A stretch of DNA of 64,000 nucleotides from UBA168 sp011055275 (lineage in GTDB: Archaea > Thermoproteota > Thermoprotei_A > Marsarchaeales > UBA168): assembly GCA_046635845.1 (NCBI GenBank), contig JAQQXN010000002.1. One strand, given 5' to 3'. The notes beneath the pieces are model-generated. The model saw nothing but the letters and a program-made list of their open reading frames with translations. It had not been told where the DNA came from and did not search any database. The translations under genes and the position numbers were made by a program. Position 1 is the stretch's first letter; the number at the start of each line of letters is the position of its first letter. Positions 17,527 to 25,455 of the stretch are shown here, in pieces.

Positions 17527-18144
17527 ATGCCTGGGGGAAGCAAAAAACTGGTGCCAGTGAGGCAAGACCTCGTTGATGCCGTATACGACATAGCAAGGGA
17601 AGAAGGAAAGGCCCCCTACGATTTGATAAATGACATATTTAACCAGACGTTAAGAGTACATAAGATGGGCAAGGACCTTCGCGAGATTGTTGACGCATAC
17701 GAGCTCATAGAGACAGAAAAAGGTTCTGGTTCTGTCATTATAGGCTCCGACATACTTTATTACATGATAAACAAGCTCTATCCTACGGAGATGGATAAGA
17801 TAGGTAAGATGTATTTTGAGAGAGGGAGATGGTACGGGAATTACCTCTTCGCCAAGTTCTTCGGTTCTGAAACTTCTGACGATCCATTGGAGCCTATAGT
17901 CAATATGCTTAGGTTTTCTCTGTGGGACGTTTCCACGATTGACTTCAAGAGGAAGGGTGATGAAATAACGCTTTCGTGCATAGCTCCCCATCTATCTGAG
18001 GAGGGTACCGAGGTGCTTACGCAATACCTAAAAGGCGTTTTCAGTGCGCTGGGGTATGAGGCTAAAGCAGAAAACATCAATAAGGGAATAATAATGATAA
18101 CTTTTAACTCGGTAGGAGTTCAGGGGGAACGGAAGTCCCCTTAA
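17527..18144 (+). CDS. Conserved hypothetical protein; C-terminus reads into repeat A
   Basis: Protein of 205 aa without a family I recognise. The N-terminus (PVRQDLVDAVYDIAREEGKAPYDLINDIFNQTLRVHKMG) resembles the ribbon/helix or helical start of small DNA-associated proteins. The rest is mixed alpha/beta with a V4R-like feel (WYGNYLFAKFFGS ... LRFSLWDVSTIDFKRKGDEITLSCIAPHLSEEGTEVLTQYLKGVFSALGYEAKAENINKGIIMITF); that comparison is weak. A TATA (tttttataac, about 17494-17503) lies near the leaderless distance before the ATG. The last six or seven residues (after SVGVQG) are encoded inside the 168-nt repeat, so the original stop was probably replaced by the insertion. Confidence 0.75.
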   Translation: MPGGSKKLVPVRQDLVDAVYDIAREEGKAPYDLINDIFNQTLRVHKMGKDLREIVDAYELIETEKGSGSVIIGSDILYYMINKLYPTEMDKIGKMYFERGRWYGNYLFAKFFGSETSDDPLEPIVNMLRFSLWDVSTIDFKRKGDEITLSCIAPHLSEEGTEVLTQYLKGVFSALGYEAKAENINKGIIMITFNSVGVQGERKSP

Positions 18145-18291
18145 GGAAACGGGAGCCCCCCTCACGGAAGTTCCACGAACCTCTAACCTGAGAGGGGCCC
18201 GTTGCGGTGGCGCCCTCCAGCGATCAAGCCGCTCGCGCGTGCGGGCGGCAAGGCGAGCGTCCCCTGCGGTTGCCAAGCGATGTGAAGCGCC
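18124..18291. repeat. 168-nt structured repeat, copy A
   Basis: Near-identical to copy B at 28927-29093. Outside one 11-nt window there are about four differences, while that window (around 18219-18229) holds about five. The sequence is GC-rich with several possible hairpins: ggggaacggaagtcccc, an outer ggaac/gttcc pairing, gagggg-cc paired with ggc-gccctc, and ggcaa/ttgcc. Both copies end in gatgtgaagcgcc and the flanks diverge immediately after it. The plus-strand reading of copy B (NGSPLKETRAPSRKFHEPLTVEGPV) is like the Gly/Pro/Arg-rich tails of TnpB proteins, whose coding ends overlap their guide RNA. A solo guide-RNA-like (omega RNA) or MITE-like element is therefore my best reading. Confidence 0.8.
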
Positions 18292-18616
18292 CATGCATCG
18301 GGATGTAGCTTACGTCGCAATTAAAGATAAGTAAAAGCCCAGGGGAGCCGCGGCAGAAGAGACTTAACGGATTTGAGTTCACGGTTTTCTTTGCTTCTCG
18401 CCGCCATGGGGTTATTTCATCTGGCTTAACGCGTATAAGACCAGCTCTTTCCAGGGTGGTCAAGTACCTGTAGGTTGTTTGAGGAGAGACGCCGAACTTC
18501 TGCTTGCAAAAAGCTATTGCATCATCCTCTGAAACGCTGCCCTTAGATCTTATGAACTCCAGTAACTCTTCCATTTTGTTTTCGGCGGAAATCTTTTTCC
18601 TCATGGATTGAAGCAT
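18224..18616 (-). CDS. Helix-turn-helix regulator; C-terminus reads into repeat A
   Basis: Protein of 130 aa. Residues 1-75 form a winged-helix DNA-binding domain (NKMEELLEFIRSKGSVSEDDAIAFCKQKFGVSPQTTYRYLTTLERAGLIRVKPDEITPWRR). The last about 30 residues (HGRFTSLGNRRGRSPCRPHARAA) are translated from repeat A and its flank and are probably not native. It is divergent from the APC permease gene across an 84-nt intergenic region that contains an inverted repeat, so it probably controls itself and the permease-amidohydrolase operon. A second start at 18604 (MRKKISAENK) is possible. Confidence 0.7.
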   Translation of the reverse strand: MLQSMRKKISAENKMEELLEFIRSKGSVSEDDAIAFCKQKFGVSPQTTYRYLTTLERAGLIRVKPDEITPWRREAKKTVNSNPLSLFCRGSPGLLLIFNCDVSYIPMHGRFTSLGNRRGRSPCRPHARAA

Positions 18617-18678
18617 ATCTTGACGGAAAAGGTTTTCGCGCTTTCGGGTTTTGATCTATTTTGATCGAAATCCATATA

Positions 18679-18697
18679 AGGTCGACTTTTTCGACCT
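18679..18697. promoter_or_regulatory. Operator-like inverted repeat in divergent promoter of APC permease
   Basis: Inverted repeat aggtcga-ctttt-tcgacct lies between the TATA element (ccatataag, about 18672-18680) and the ATG at 18701, where a bound protein would block transcription start. Upstream there is also a direct repeat of ttttgatc (about 18650-18666). The divergent HTH gene is the obvious candidate for the binding protein. Confidence 0.6.
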
Positions 18698-18700
18698 AAA

Positions 18701-20089
18701 ATGGCTGAACATGATCTTAAATCGGAATCTGTAGGTCTATGGGAACTTGTCTTTCAGAGCATGGGCCAGATTACGCCAATAACCATACTATCGGGGCTTA
18801 TATTGAGCATAGTGGGCTTTTCTATGGGGGCAGCGCCACTGGTAATGCTGGTCTCCATGCTAGCTGTGCTTTTATCTGCAAACACTATATACCAGTTTTC
18901 GAATAGGATTGCTCATGCAGGAGGTTACTATGCGTACGTTGCCGATGGCATGGGTAGTAGGGCAGGCGTTTTCACTGGACTTCAGTACTTGCTGTACCAG
19001 GTTAGCAATTTGGCTCTGGAGTATCTCATAGTTGCATGGGGTTTCTCGAAGTCCCTTAGCTACGCCTTCGGCCTTCAGCTGCCCATCTGGACGGGAGTCG
19101 TATGGATATCGCTCATGACGGCTTTGTCCTACGTGCTGATGATAAGAGGCGTTAAGCCATCGCTGAAGCTTGCCCTTATATTGGGAGGGGTTCAAATCCT
19201 GTTTATATTTGCCCTGTCTGGTTTCGTCATTGCTAGGGCTCCTGACGTCTCCTTCGCTCCCTTTATTCCCTCTTCAAGCCCCAATGGATGGCAAGGCGTT
19301 TTCACGGGGTTCATAGCGGGAGGGTACCTTGCGTTTGCGGGATATGGCTCCGTTGTGCCTATGGGTGAGGAGGCAAAAGCACCCAAGGAGACCATAAGGA
19401 AGGCCGTGCTTTACGCCGTTCTGCTGGCAGGAGTTACGTTCGTGGTTGGTTCCTATGCTATGGTTGTTGGGTACGGCATGTCGAACCTCTCTACGTTTAC
19501 CTCACAGGTTATACCGGGTCTCATTGTAGCGAAAAGATTTACGGGAGCTTTGGGTGCATATGCCTTCATATTAGTAGGGACATTTCTTTCTACTTACGGT
19601 ACGGTTGTTGGCATGGGCACGCCTTTAAGTAGAGTGATATTCTCTCTAGCACGCGATGGGGTAATTCCTAGGTCTCTTTCCAAGGTAAGGTCGGGAAGCC
19701 CAGTAGCGGCCATAAACGCAACGTATGTGATTTCCGTCTCTGCGGCGCTCTTGGCGGGTTTGACGTTTTACAAGCTCTTCGGGTTTTACACTGGCATATA
19801 CTACGCTTGGGCTATATTCGGTATATTGGCAACGCTTGCCAACCTGTTAATCCACATCCTTTCAAACGCATCGCTTTCGACGCTTTCCGTAAGAAACAGA
19901 AAGAGGTGGCTAGTTTGGCTTGTTGCACCTACTGCCACCACGGTAATAATGATCATCGCGTTTTACTTCTCGCTTTTGGGCCTGGGTTGGCCCTTCTTGC
20001 TGGCCCCAGTGATCTTCGTAGCGTGGAGCGCCATATCAGCGATATGGGCCTTGAGGAGTAAGCAGGCATCGGTGGTGCAAAATGCTTGA
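18701..20089 (+). CDS. APC-superfamily amino acid/amine permease
   Basis: Integral membrane transporter of 462 aa with about twelve hydrophobic segments. The N-terminal signature LWELVFQSMGQITPITILSGLILSIVGFSMGAAPLVMLVSM and the motif GYGSVVPMGEEAKAPKETIRKAVLYA (consensus helix 6 end, EEAKNPxR) identify the APC family. The substrate is unknown; an amino acid or amine is likely because the next gene, overlapping by 8 nt, encodes an amidohydrolase. Probably regulated by the divergent HTH protein through the inverted repeat at 18679-18697. Confidence 0.92.
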   Translation: MAEHDLKSESVGLWELVFQSMGQITPITILSGLILSIVGFSMGAAPLVMLVSMLAVLLSANTIYQFSNRIAHAGGYYAYVADGMGSRAGVFTGLQYLLYQVSNLALEYLIVAWGFSKSLSYAFGLQLPIWTGVVWISLMTALSYVLMIRGVKPSLKLALILGGVQILFIFALSGFVIARAPDVSFAPFIPSSSPNGWQGVFTGFIAGGYLAFAGYGSVVPMGEEAKAPKETIRKAVLYAVLLAGVTFVVGSYAMVVGYGMSNLSTFTSQVIPGLIVAKRFTGALGAYAFILVGTFLSTYGTVVGMGTPLSRVIFSLARDGVIPRSLSKVRSGSPVAAINATYVISVSAALLAGLTFYKLFGFYTGIYYAWAIFGILATLANLLIHILSNASLSTLSVRNRKRWLVWLVAPTATTVIMIIAFYFSLLGLGWPFLLAPVIFVAWSAISAIWALRSKQASVVQNA

Positions 20090-21491
20090 TCTGCTGCTGC
20101 GGAATGGTAGGGTGTTTCACCAGGGAAATTTTGAGGAGGAAGACGTTGGAATTAAGGGAAATAGAATAGTTAAAATCGGGGTTATAGCGGAGCAAGCATC
20201 TAAGGAGGTTGACCTGGAGGGCAGGACGGTGCTACCGGGCTTTATAGATAGTCACACTCATATGCTCCATCTTGGCCTTCAGAAGCTGAGGCTCGATCTC
20301 TCGGAGTGCAAAACCAGAGAAGAGGTGATAGAAAAGGTAAGAAACCGCGCGAACGACCCAGGGACTAAGGTCATCGTAGGGTACGGATGGGATGAATCCG
20401 CGTGGGGTGAAACAGATTACCTCAGAAAGGATGAACTCGATTTTATTGAAAAGCCCGTCGTCATGTATCGTCGTGATGGCCACATGGCGACGCTCAATTC
20501 TGCCGCCTTGAGAAAGCTTGGGCTTGAAAGCCGGGACGGTATATTGAAGGAAGGGGACCTTGACCTTTTGGGCGCGTTGGTTTCTCCAGACCCAGCAGAG
20601 ATCACCGCAGCGTTGGAAGTTGCCTTCAATGTGGCCCTAAGGGAGGGCGTGACCGCGGTGAGGGACTACGTGGATCGGGCCACAGCCCTTGTGTATTCAT
20701 CGCTTAATCCCCCTATCAGGGTGTACAGATCAATTTATGCCGATGAGTACTTTGAGGGCTTTCAGGGAGAATCGAGTTGGGGGGTCAAGGCTTTTCTCGA
20801 TGGGTCTATAGGTGCGAGAACGGCAGCGCATGAAGGATGGCCAGACTCAAATCTCAAGATGGACGATGCTCAGTTCGCGAAACTCGCGACCTCTTTTTGG
20901 GAACGCGGGATGCCCGTTGCAGTGCATGCCATAGGCGACAGAGCCGTATCAGTTGCCCTCAGGGTTTTTCAGAACGCGCCCCTTCGCAACTCCGTCGAGC
21001 ACTTCGAGCTCGTAAACAATGAAATGCTTGACGAGGTAGGCAATACCTTCATATCGGCGCAGCCCAACTTCCTGCAGTGGGCCTTGCCAGGAGGCCTTTA
21101 CGAAAGCAGGCTGGGGAAGGGATGGCTTGAGCAAAACAACCCATTTCACGAAATCCTTGCGCGGGACCTCGACCTGGCTTTTGGCTCTGACTGCATGCCC
21201 TTTGGGCCTAGTTACGGCATATATTACGCGATATCATCTCCGTATTCAAAGCAGCGCATAACACTCGAGCAGGCCATCGAATGCTACACAAAGGCAGGGG
21301 CGAAGCTACTTGGAGCTCCCTTGCTTGGTACAATTAGCGAGGGGAGTTACGCAGACATAGCGGTCTTTGGAGCGGATTACGGAAAGAACGTTGAGGCCTT
21401 AAGAAGTGAGAGGTCTCAAATGACTATAGTTAACGGCAGGATAGCTTACGTTAGAAGTGCGGATGGCTTTTCGGTCAATGAATCGGGTTAA
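20082..21491 (+). CDS. Amidohydrolase family 3 (YtcJ-like) metal-dependent hydrolase
   Basis: Metal-dependent hydrolase of the amidohydrolase superfamily, 469 aa. Metal ligands are visible: HxH in LPGFIDSHTHMLHLGL (about residue 56-58), His in PVAVHAIGDRAVSVALRVF (about 282), the segment NSVEHFELV, and Asp in LDLAFGSDCMPFGPSYGIYYA (about 368). The domain architecture matches the N-substituted formamide deformylase/YtcJ group. The 8-nt overlap with the permease gene implies coupled translation: imported substrate is likely hydrolysed by this enzyme. Exact substrate unknown. Confidence 0.92.
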   Translation: MLDLLLRNGRVFHQGNFEEEDVGIKGNRIVKIGVIAEQASKEVDLEGRTVLPGFIDSHTHMLHLGLQKLRLDLSECKTREEVIEKVRNRANDPGTKVIVGYGWDESAWGETDYLRKDELDFIEKPVVMYRRDGHMATLNSAALRKLGLESRDGILKEGDLDLLGALVSPDPAEITAALEVAFNVALREGVTAVRDYVDRATALVYSSLNPPIRVYRSIYADEYFEGFQGESSWGVKAFLDGSIGARTAAHEGWPDSNLKMDDAQFAKLATSFWERGMPVAVHAIGDRAVSVALRVFQNAPLRNSVEHFELVNNEMLDEVGNTFISAQPNFLQWALPGGLYESRLGKGWLEQNNPFHEILARDLDLAFGSDCMPFGPSYGIYYAISSPYSKQRITLEQAIECYTKAGAKLLGAPLLGTISEGSYADIAVFGADYGKNVEALRSERSQMTIVNGRIAYVRSADGFSVNESG

Positions 21492-21583
21492 TCGCAAGCT
21501 CGGAGCTATTTTCACATGAAATTGCTCATCGTTAGTTTAAAGTTGAAAATAAGCTTAATAGCAAGCGGCATTTTTGCACTAAA

Positions 21584-21619
21584 ATGGACTACATGATCTC
21601 AGAGGTGACGGTTTTTTAA
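21584..21619 (+). CDS. Possible 11-residue upstream leader peptide
   Basis: An ATG at 21584 opens an 11-codon frame (MDYMISEVTVF) whose TAA is immediately followed by the ATG of the permease gene at 21620. A TATA-like region (ataagcttaata) lies about 26-30 nt upstream of this small frame, so it would be the first frame on a leaderless transcript. A GAGGTGA Shine-Dalgarno inside it serves the permease. It may be a translated leader, or an accident. Confidence 0.3.
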   Translation: MDYMISEVTVF

Positions 21620-23026
21620 ATGGAGCAGAAGGCAATGCTACGTAAGGACTCGTTGTCCTTATGGCATGTCGTCGCGCAGGGTCTGATCTCGAACGGCCCA
21701 CTTTCTGCGGCGGCGGTTGCCCTTACGGTGGCTGCCTCGTACGCCATGGGTGCCACGCCGCTGGCGTACACGTTAGGAATAAGTCTCGTTTTACTTTGGA
21801 TAAACACGCCCTATCAGTTCAGCAAGTACTTCGCGAGCGCTGCAGGGGTGCACTACTACGTTCATAAGTCGATGGGAGCCGGTGCAGGTTATTTAGCTGG
21901 GCTTAGCTACGCGGCGTATTATACTGCCCTACTTCCGGCAAACGCGCTATTCATAAGCGTTCTAATAAACACTGTTCTGTCGCAGTTCGGTTACTCATTG
22001 CCATATTACGCATGGATACCCATATTCCTGCTTTACCTATTACCTCCGGCGCTTATGAACTACCTTGGCATAAGGCCTTCTCTTAACTACGGGATAGTGA
22101 CGGCCTTTGTGGAGATAATAACGCTGATAATAGTGAGCGTTCTCATAATAGATAAGGCAGGACCCGCCAACACGTTGGCGGTTTTCAATTACAAGCTCGC
22201 CTCAGGAGGACTTAGCGGTTTTGCCGTGGGAATGCTAGTGGCAGGCTTTGGGATGTCTGGAACTACGGCCACGGTCTACCTGGGTGCTGAGGCAAAAGCC
22301 CCACATACCACAATAAAGAAGGGACTGCTTGTATCGACGCTTATGATCGTCTTCCTCTACATATTGGTCTCCTATGCGATGACAATTGGATGGGGGTACA
22401 ATGATATGTCATCGTTTGCATCGTCTGGTGCCCCCCTCTTCGTTGAGCTTTACAAGTACGCGGGCGTGTGGCCTGAGCTTATAATAGCCGCCCTAACAGT
22501 TAACAGCCTAATAGGACTTGTGACAGCCTCAATAATAGTGTCCAGCAGGCTTTTCATGACCTTTGGTAATCAAGGGTTACTGCCAAAAGGCCTATCGAAG
22601 GTCGATAAAGCGCATGGAACTCCTGGTATGGCAATACTTTTCACGACCATCGTAGGCGTGATTACGGGGATAGCCTTAGGTCTGGCATGGGGCGTAATTT
22701 CGGCCTACTTCTTCTTTATACTGCTTGCGACCATAGCCGAGTTTACGGGCCACGCAATAGGAAATATCGGCCTTTCGTTCTTCTCATGGAGAAATCACAT
22801 CAAGAATTTCCTCATGTACTACTTGCTACCGATTGCTTCGCTGATTACCGTCGTCTTTGGCGTGTTCTACACGTTCTACCCGGTATCTTATCCAACGGTT
22901 TATGCACCCGTCGCCATGGCGATCATACTGGTCGCCGGCTATATTGAGTACGCACTGATCTCCAGAAAGGGAGGAAAAAGCCAGCTTAGCCAAGGAATAG
23001 AGGAACTATCCTCTGAAGTAAAATAA
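21620..23026 (+). CDS. APC-superfamily permease (second copy)
   Basis: Transporter of 468 aa with about twelve membrane segments, related to the permease at 18701-20089. It opens with MLRKDSLSLWHVVAQGLISNGPLSAAAVALTVAASYAMGATPLAYTLG and carries the matching helix 6 motif TVYLGAEAKAPHTTIKKGLLVSTL. The ATG at 21620 has a GAGGTGA Shine-Dalgarno site 10 nt upstream. It is separated from the amidohydrolase gene by 128 nt containing its own TATA-like element. It ends 4 nt before the convergent glycosidase gene. Substrate unknown. Confidence 0.91.
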   Translation: MEQKAMLRKDSLSLWHVVAQGLISNGPLSAAAVALTVAASYAMGATPLAYTLGISLVLLWINTPYQFSKYFASAAGVHYYVHKSMGAGAGYLAGLSYAAYYTALLPANALFISVLINTVLSQFGYSLPYYAWIPIFLLYLLPPALMNYLGIRPSLNYGIVTAFVEIITLIIVSVLIIDKAGPANTLAVFNYKLASGGLSGFAVGMLVAGFGMSGTTATVYLGAEAKAPHTTIKKGLLVSTLMIVFLYILVSYAMTIGWGYNDMSSFASSGAPLFVELYKYAGVWPELIIAALTVNSLIGLVTASIIVSSRLFMTFGNQGLLPKGLSKVDKAHGTPGMAILFTTIVGVITGIALGLAWGVISAYFFFILLATIAEFTGHAIGNIGLSFFSWRNHIKNFLMYYLLPIASLITVVFGVFYTFYPVSYPTVYAPVAMAIILVAGYIEYALISRKGGKSQLSQGIEELSSEVK

Positions 23027-23030
23027 TTTT

Positions 23031-24455
23031 TTATTTATGCAGTGCCCTTATGGGAGGTACCGAGTTGAGGTGCTCGATCTTATCCGTTATGCCGTGATTG
23101 GTGGCTATTTCCTTGTAAACGAAGGCGCTTGGTCTCCAGTAAAGCTTTTTCGTAGCGTAATCGACCTTTATGAGGCCAAACTTCTGGCCGAATCCAGAGG
23201 CCCACTCGTAGTTGTCTGCAAGAGACCAGTGGAGGTAACCCTTTACGTTTGCTCCTTCCTCCAAAGCCCTCTGAACGCTGGCCACGTGCGATACTAAGTA
23301 GTAGGGTCTCTGGTAGTCGGCCTCATCCGCTATGCCGTTTTCTGTCACGTAAATGGGCAGGGAGTACCTCTTCCAATACTTTACCAGCAAGTCTTGGAGC
23401 CCTTCGGGATAGAACTCCCAGCCGAAATCACTCGTCGGCCTTCCTGCCAAGCTGATCGAATTCCTCTCGCATGCGAATCCGTAACCGGGTATCACCCTGT
23501 AGCGGGACCCTGCGGCTTGCACCATAAGTCTGGTGTAGTAATTAACGCCTATCCAATCCAGCCTGCCCTTGAGGTCATCTCTGCTCTCACCATCCAATTT
23601 TCCCCTTATTATGGCATCGAAGAAAGACCACCTTTCATCCGTTTCTATGGCCTCAACGGCTTTTTGATCGTAGTCGGTTAAGGGGGTAAATGCCGAGTTC
23701 GCGTATATTATACCCACTGGCTTCTTTGACAGCTTTTTTATGGCATCATAAGCGCGGGCATGGGCCTCTATTATGTTTTGCCTTGCTATGGCCAGATGCG
23801 TAAAGCTGAGGTAGCCCGGGGGAAAGCCTGACTTGGTTTGCCCGAATCCTTGCTCATATACTACGTTTGGTTCGTTCATGGTGGAGTACTCGTCAGCCAG
23901 GTCGTCGAACTTCCACGCGATAAAGGCCGCGTACCTGGCGAACTCCTCCACGTGATCGTGGTTCAGCCAGCCCGTGTTTTTGGCGTTTAGCTGACCCCTC
24001 CTCACCGCTATGGGGTCGTGAACCCATAGCGGAAGCGGCCAGTGGTACAGGTTTAATATTAGGTATATTCCCCTCTTCTTTAAATCGGAGAACATCTCCC
24101 TGTAGTGAGCTATGGCCTCCTTGTTGGCCACGGCATCAAGTTGCTTGAGGTCTTCCTCGCTTCCCGCTCCTTTTGACTTCGGAGGCGGGTTGGGAAATAT
24201 CCTGGACCACTCCGTGTTGAGCCTTGCTATGGTCAGTCCCATGGATTGTGCTGCGTCGTGAAATGCCTTGTAGTTGCCCCAGTACCCAGGGCCGTTCTCT
24301 GGAAGGTCACCGCTCACGAGGCCTGCGGCCATGTTTTCTGGGTCGTGCACCCAGGCGTACCAGTCGCTGTTCTTGTCCTCTGAGCCCGGGGTTCCCATCT
24401 CTGATTGAAATCCTGCCTGCGACCATCCGAACCTAAAATCCTTTGGGAATTTCAT
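23031..24455 (-). CDS. GH1 family beta-glycosidase (LacS-like)
   Basis: Glycoside hydrolase family 1 enzyme resembling the beta-galactosidase/beta-glucosidase LacS of thermophilic archaea; 474 aa (LacS is about 489). It starts KFPKDFRFGWSQAGFQSEMGTPGSEDKNSDWYAWVHD, the hallmark of the archaeal branch. The acid/base Glu is in STMNEPNVVYEQ (about residue 194) and the nucleophile Glu in IYVTENGIADEADYQRPYY (about 371). The sugar-binding WSLADNYEWASGFGQKFGL is present. No signal peptide, so it acts in the cytoplasm on imported oligosaccharides; a galactokinase gene at 34185 could use released galactose. Confidence 0.96.
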   Translation of the reverse strand: MKFPKDFRFGWSQAGFQSEMGTPGSEDKNSDWYAWVHDPENMAAGLVSGDLPENGPGYWGNYKAFHDAAQSMGLTIARLNTEWSRIFPNPPPKSKGAGSEEDLKQLDAVANKEAIAHYREMFSDLKKRGIYLILNLYHWPLPLWVHDPIAVRRGQLNAKNTGWLNHDHVEEFARYAAFIAWKFDDLADEYSTMNEPNVVYEQGFGQTKSGFPPGYLSFTHLAIARQNIIEAHARAYDAIKKLSKKPVGIIYANSAFTPLTDYDQKAVEAIETDERWSFFDAIIRGKLDGESRDDLKGRLDWIGVNYYTRLMVQAAGSRYRVIPGYGFACERNSISLAGRPTSDFGWEFYPEGLQDLLVKYWKRYSLPIYVTENGIADEADYQRPYYLVSHVASVQRALEEGANVKGYLHWSLADNYEWASGFGQKFGLIKVDYATKKLYWRPSAFVYKEIATNHGITDKIEHLNSVPPIRALHK

Positions 24456-24537
24456 AATTGAAACCCGCGCTAGCTTAAAGTTCTTACCGTTGGGACAGAT
24501 CAGTAAACTTTTATATAACGGCGTGATTTATGATGAA

Positions 24538-25455
24538 ATGGACATCAAAGTTGGAGATACGCGCCTTGTCAGGCTTAGATCTTTTGGAGACAAGCCTGAG
24601 ATTTACGCCAAGCTTGAGTGGGAAAACCCTTTTGGTTCGGTCAAAGACAGGGCTGCGTACTTCATGCTCAGTAGGGCAGTGGCCGAGGGGCGTCTCTCAT
24701 CGAAAAAAGTGATGGAAGCTACAAGCGGGAACACTGGGGTGGCCTTGGCTGGTATGTGCAGGCTTTTGGGCCTTGACTTCACCGCCGTTGTACCGGAAAG
24801 GGTCTCTCCAAACGTCAAAGCCAAGATAGAGGGATTGGGGGGTCACATAATAGTCGTCAAGGAGGGCACGTATCCTGATGAGGGAGAGGGGACCTCTCAG
24901 GCCGTAAGGTACGTGAAGGAGAACTCCAAGAATTATTTCGTTCCAAACCAGTTTGAAAACGAAGCCAACTTCGAGGCCCATTACGCGGGCACTGGGCCCG
25001 AGATATGGCGCGATGTTGAGGTGAACTACCTTGTAGCCGGCATGGGCACCGGGGGGACGATAACTGGTGCCGGAAAGTACCTTAGCGAGAGAGGGGCTGA
25101 GGTGATAGGAGTAGAACCGAAGAGGTCGTTTAGGGTACCTGGGCTGAGAAATGTGGAGGCTAACGGCATGTCCCCTCTTCTCGAGAGGCACTTCGACGTG
25201 GTGGACTACGTGGTGAAGGTTGACTCTGACGCCATAAACCTTGTAAGGGAGGTTCTCGAAAGGGAGGGTCTCTTCATAGGCATGTCCTCTGCGGCTGCCC
25301 TTGCGGGAGCGCTGAAGCTCTTAAAGGGAAAGCCGAAAAGAGCCGCCGTTATCTTTCCGGACTCCGGATGGAACTACATAACGACTTACGAGAAGATGGG
25401 CATAAATGTAAACGGTTATTCGACTGAACCACTTAAGGTTGCCCCGTTGCGCTGA
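24538..25455 (+). CDS. Cysteine synthase-like PLP enzyme
   Basis: Fold type II PLP enzyme of the O-acetylserine sulfhydrylase / cystathionine beta-synthase family, about 305 aa. The Schiff-base lysine is in ENPFGSVKDRAAYFML (about residue 34), the substrate loop is EATSGNTGVALAG (about 61), the phosphate-binding loop GMGTGGTITGAGKYL (about 170), and the C-terminal Ser of the pyridine nitrogen site lies in FPDSGWNYI. The ATG 24538 is chosen over the TTG 24490 because the TATA tttatataac (24510-24519) lies the leaderless distance upstream. The true sulfur or amino donor is uncertain. It ends overlapping the convergent DedA gene by 23 nt. Confidence 0.92.
   Translation: MDIKVGDTRLVRLRSFGDKPEIYAKLEWENPFGSVKDRAAYFMLSRAVAEGRLSSKKVMEATSGNTGVALAGMCRLLGLDFTAVVPERVSPNVKAKIEGLGGHIIVVKEGTYPDEGEGTSQAVRYVKENSKNYFVPNQFENEANFEAHYAGTGPEIWRDVEVNYLVAGMGTGGTITGAGKYLSERGAEVIGVEPKRSFRVPGLRNVEANGMSPLLERHFDVVDYVVKVDSDAINLVREVLEREGLFIGMSSAAALAGALKLLKGKPKRAAVIFPDSGWNYITTYEKMGINVNGYSTEPLKVAPLR

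Noticed and set aside
19185..19215. T-arm-like ggttcaaatcc suggesting a tRNA
   Set aside because: It lies inside the permease coding sequence and no stem of tRNA length or acceptor pairing surrounds it.
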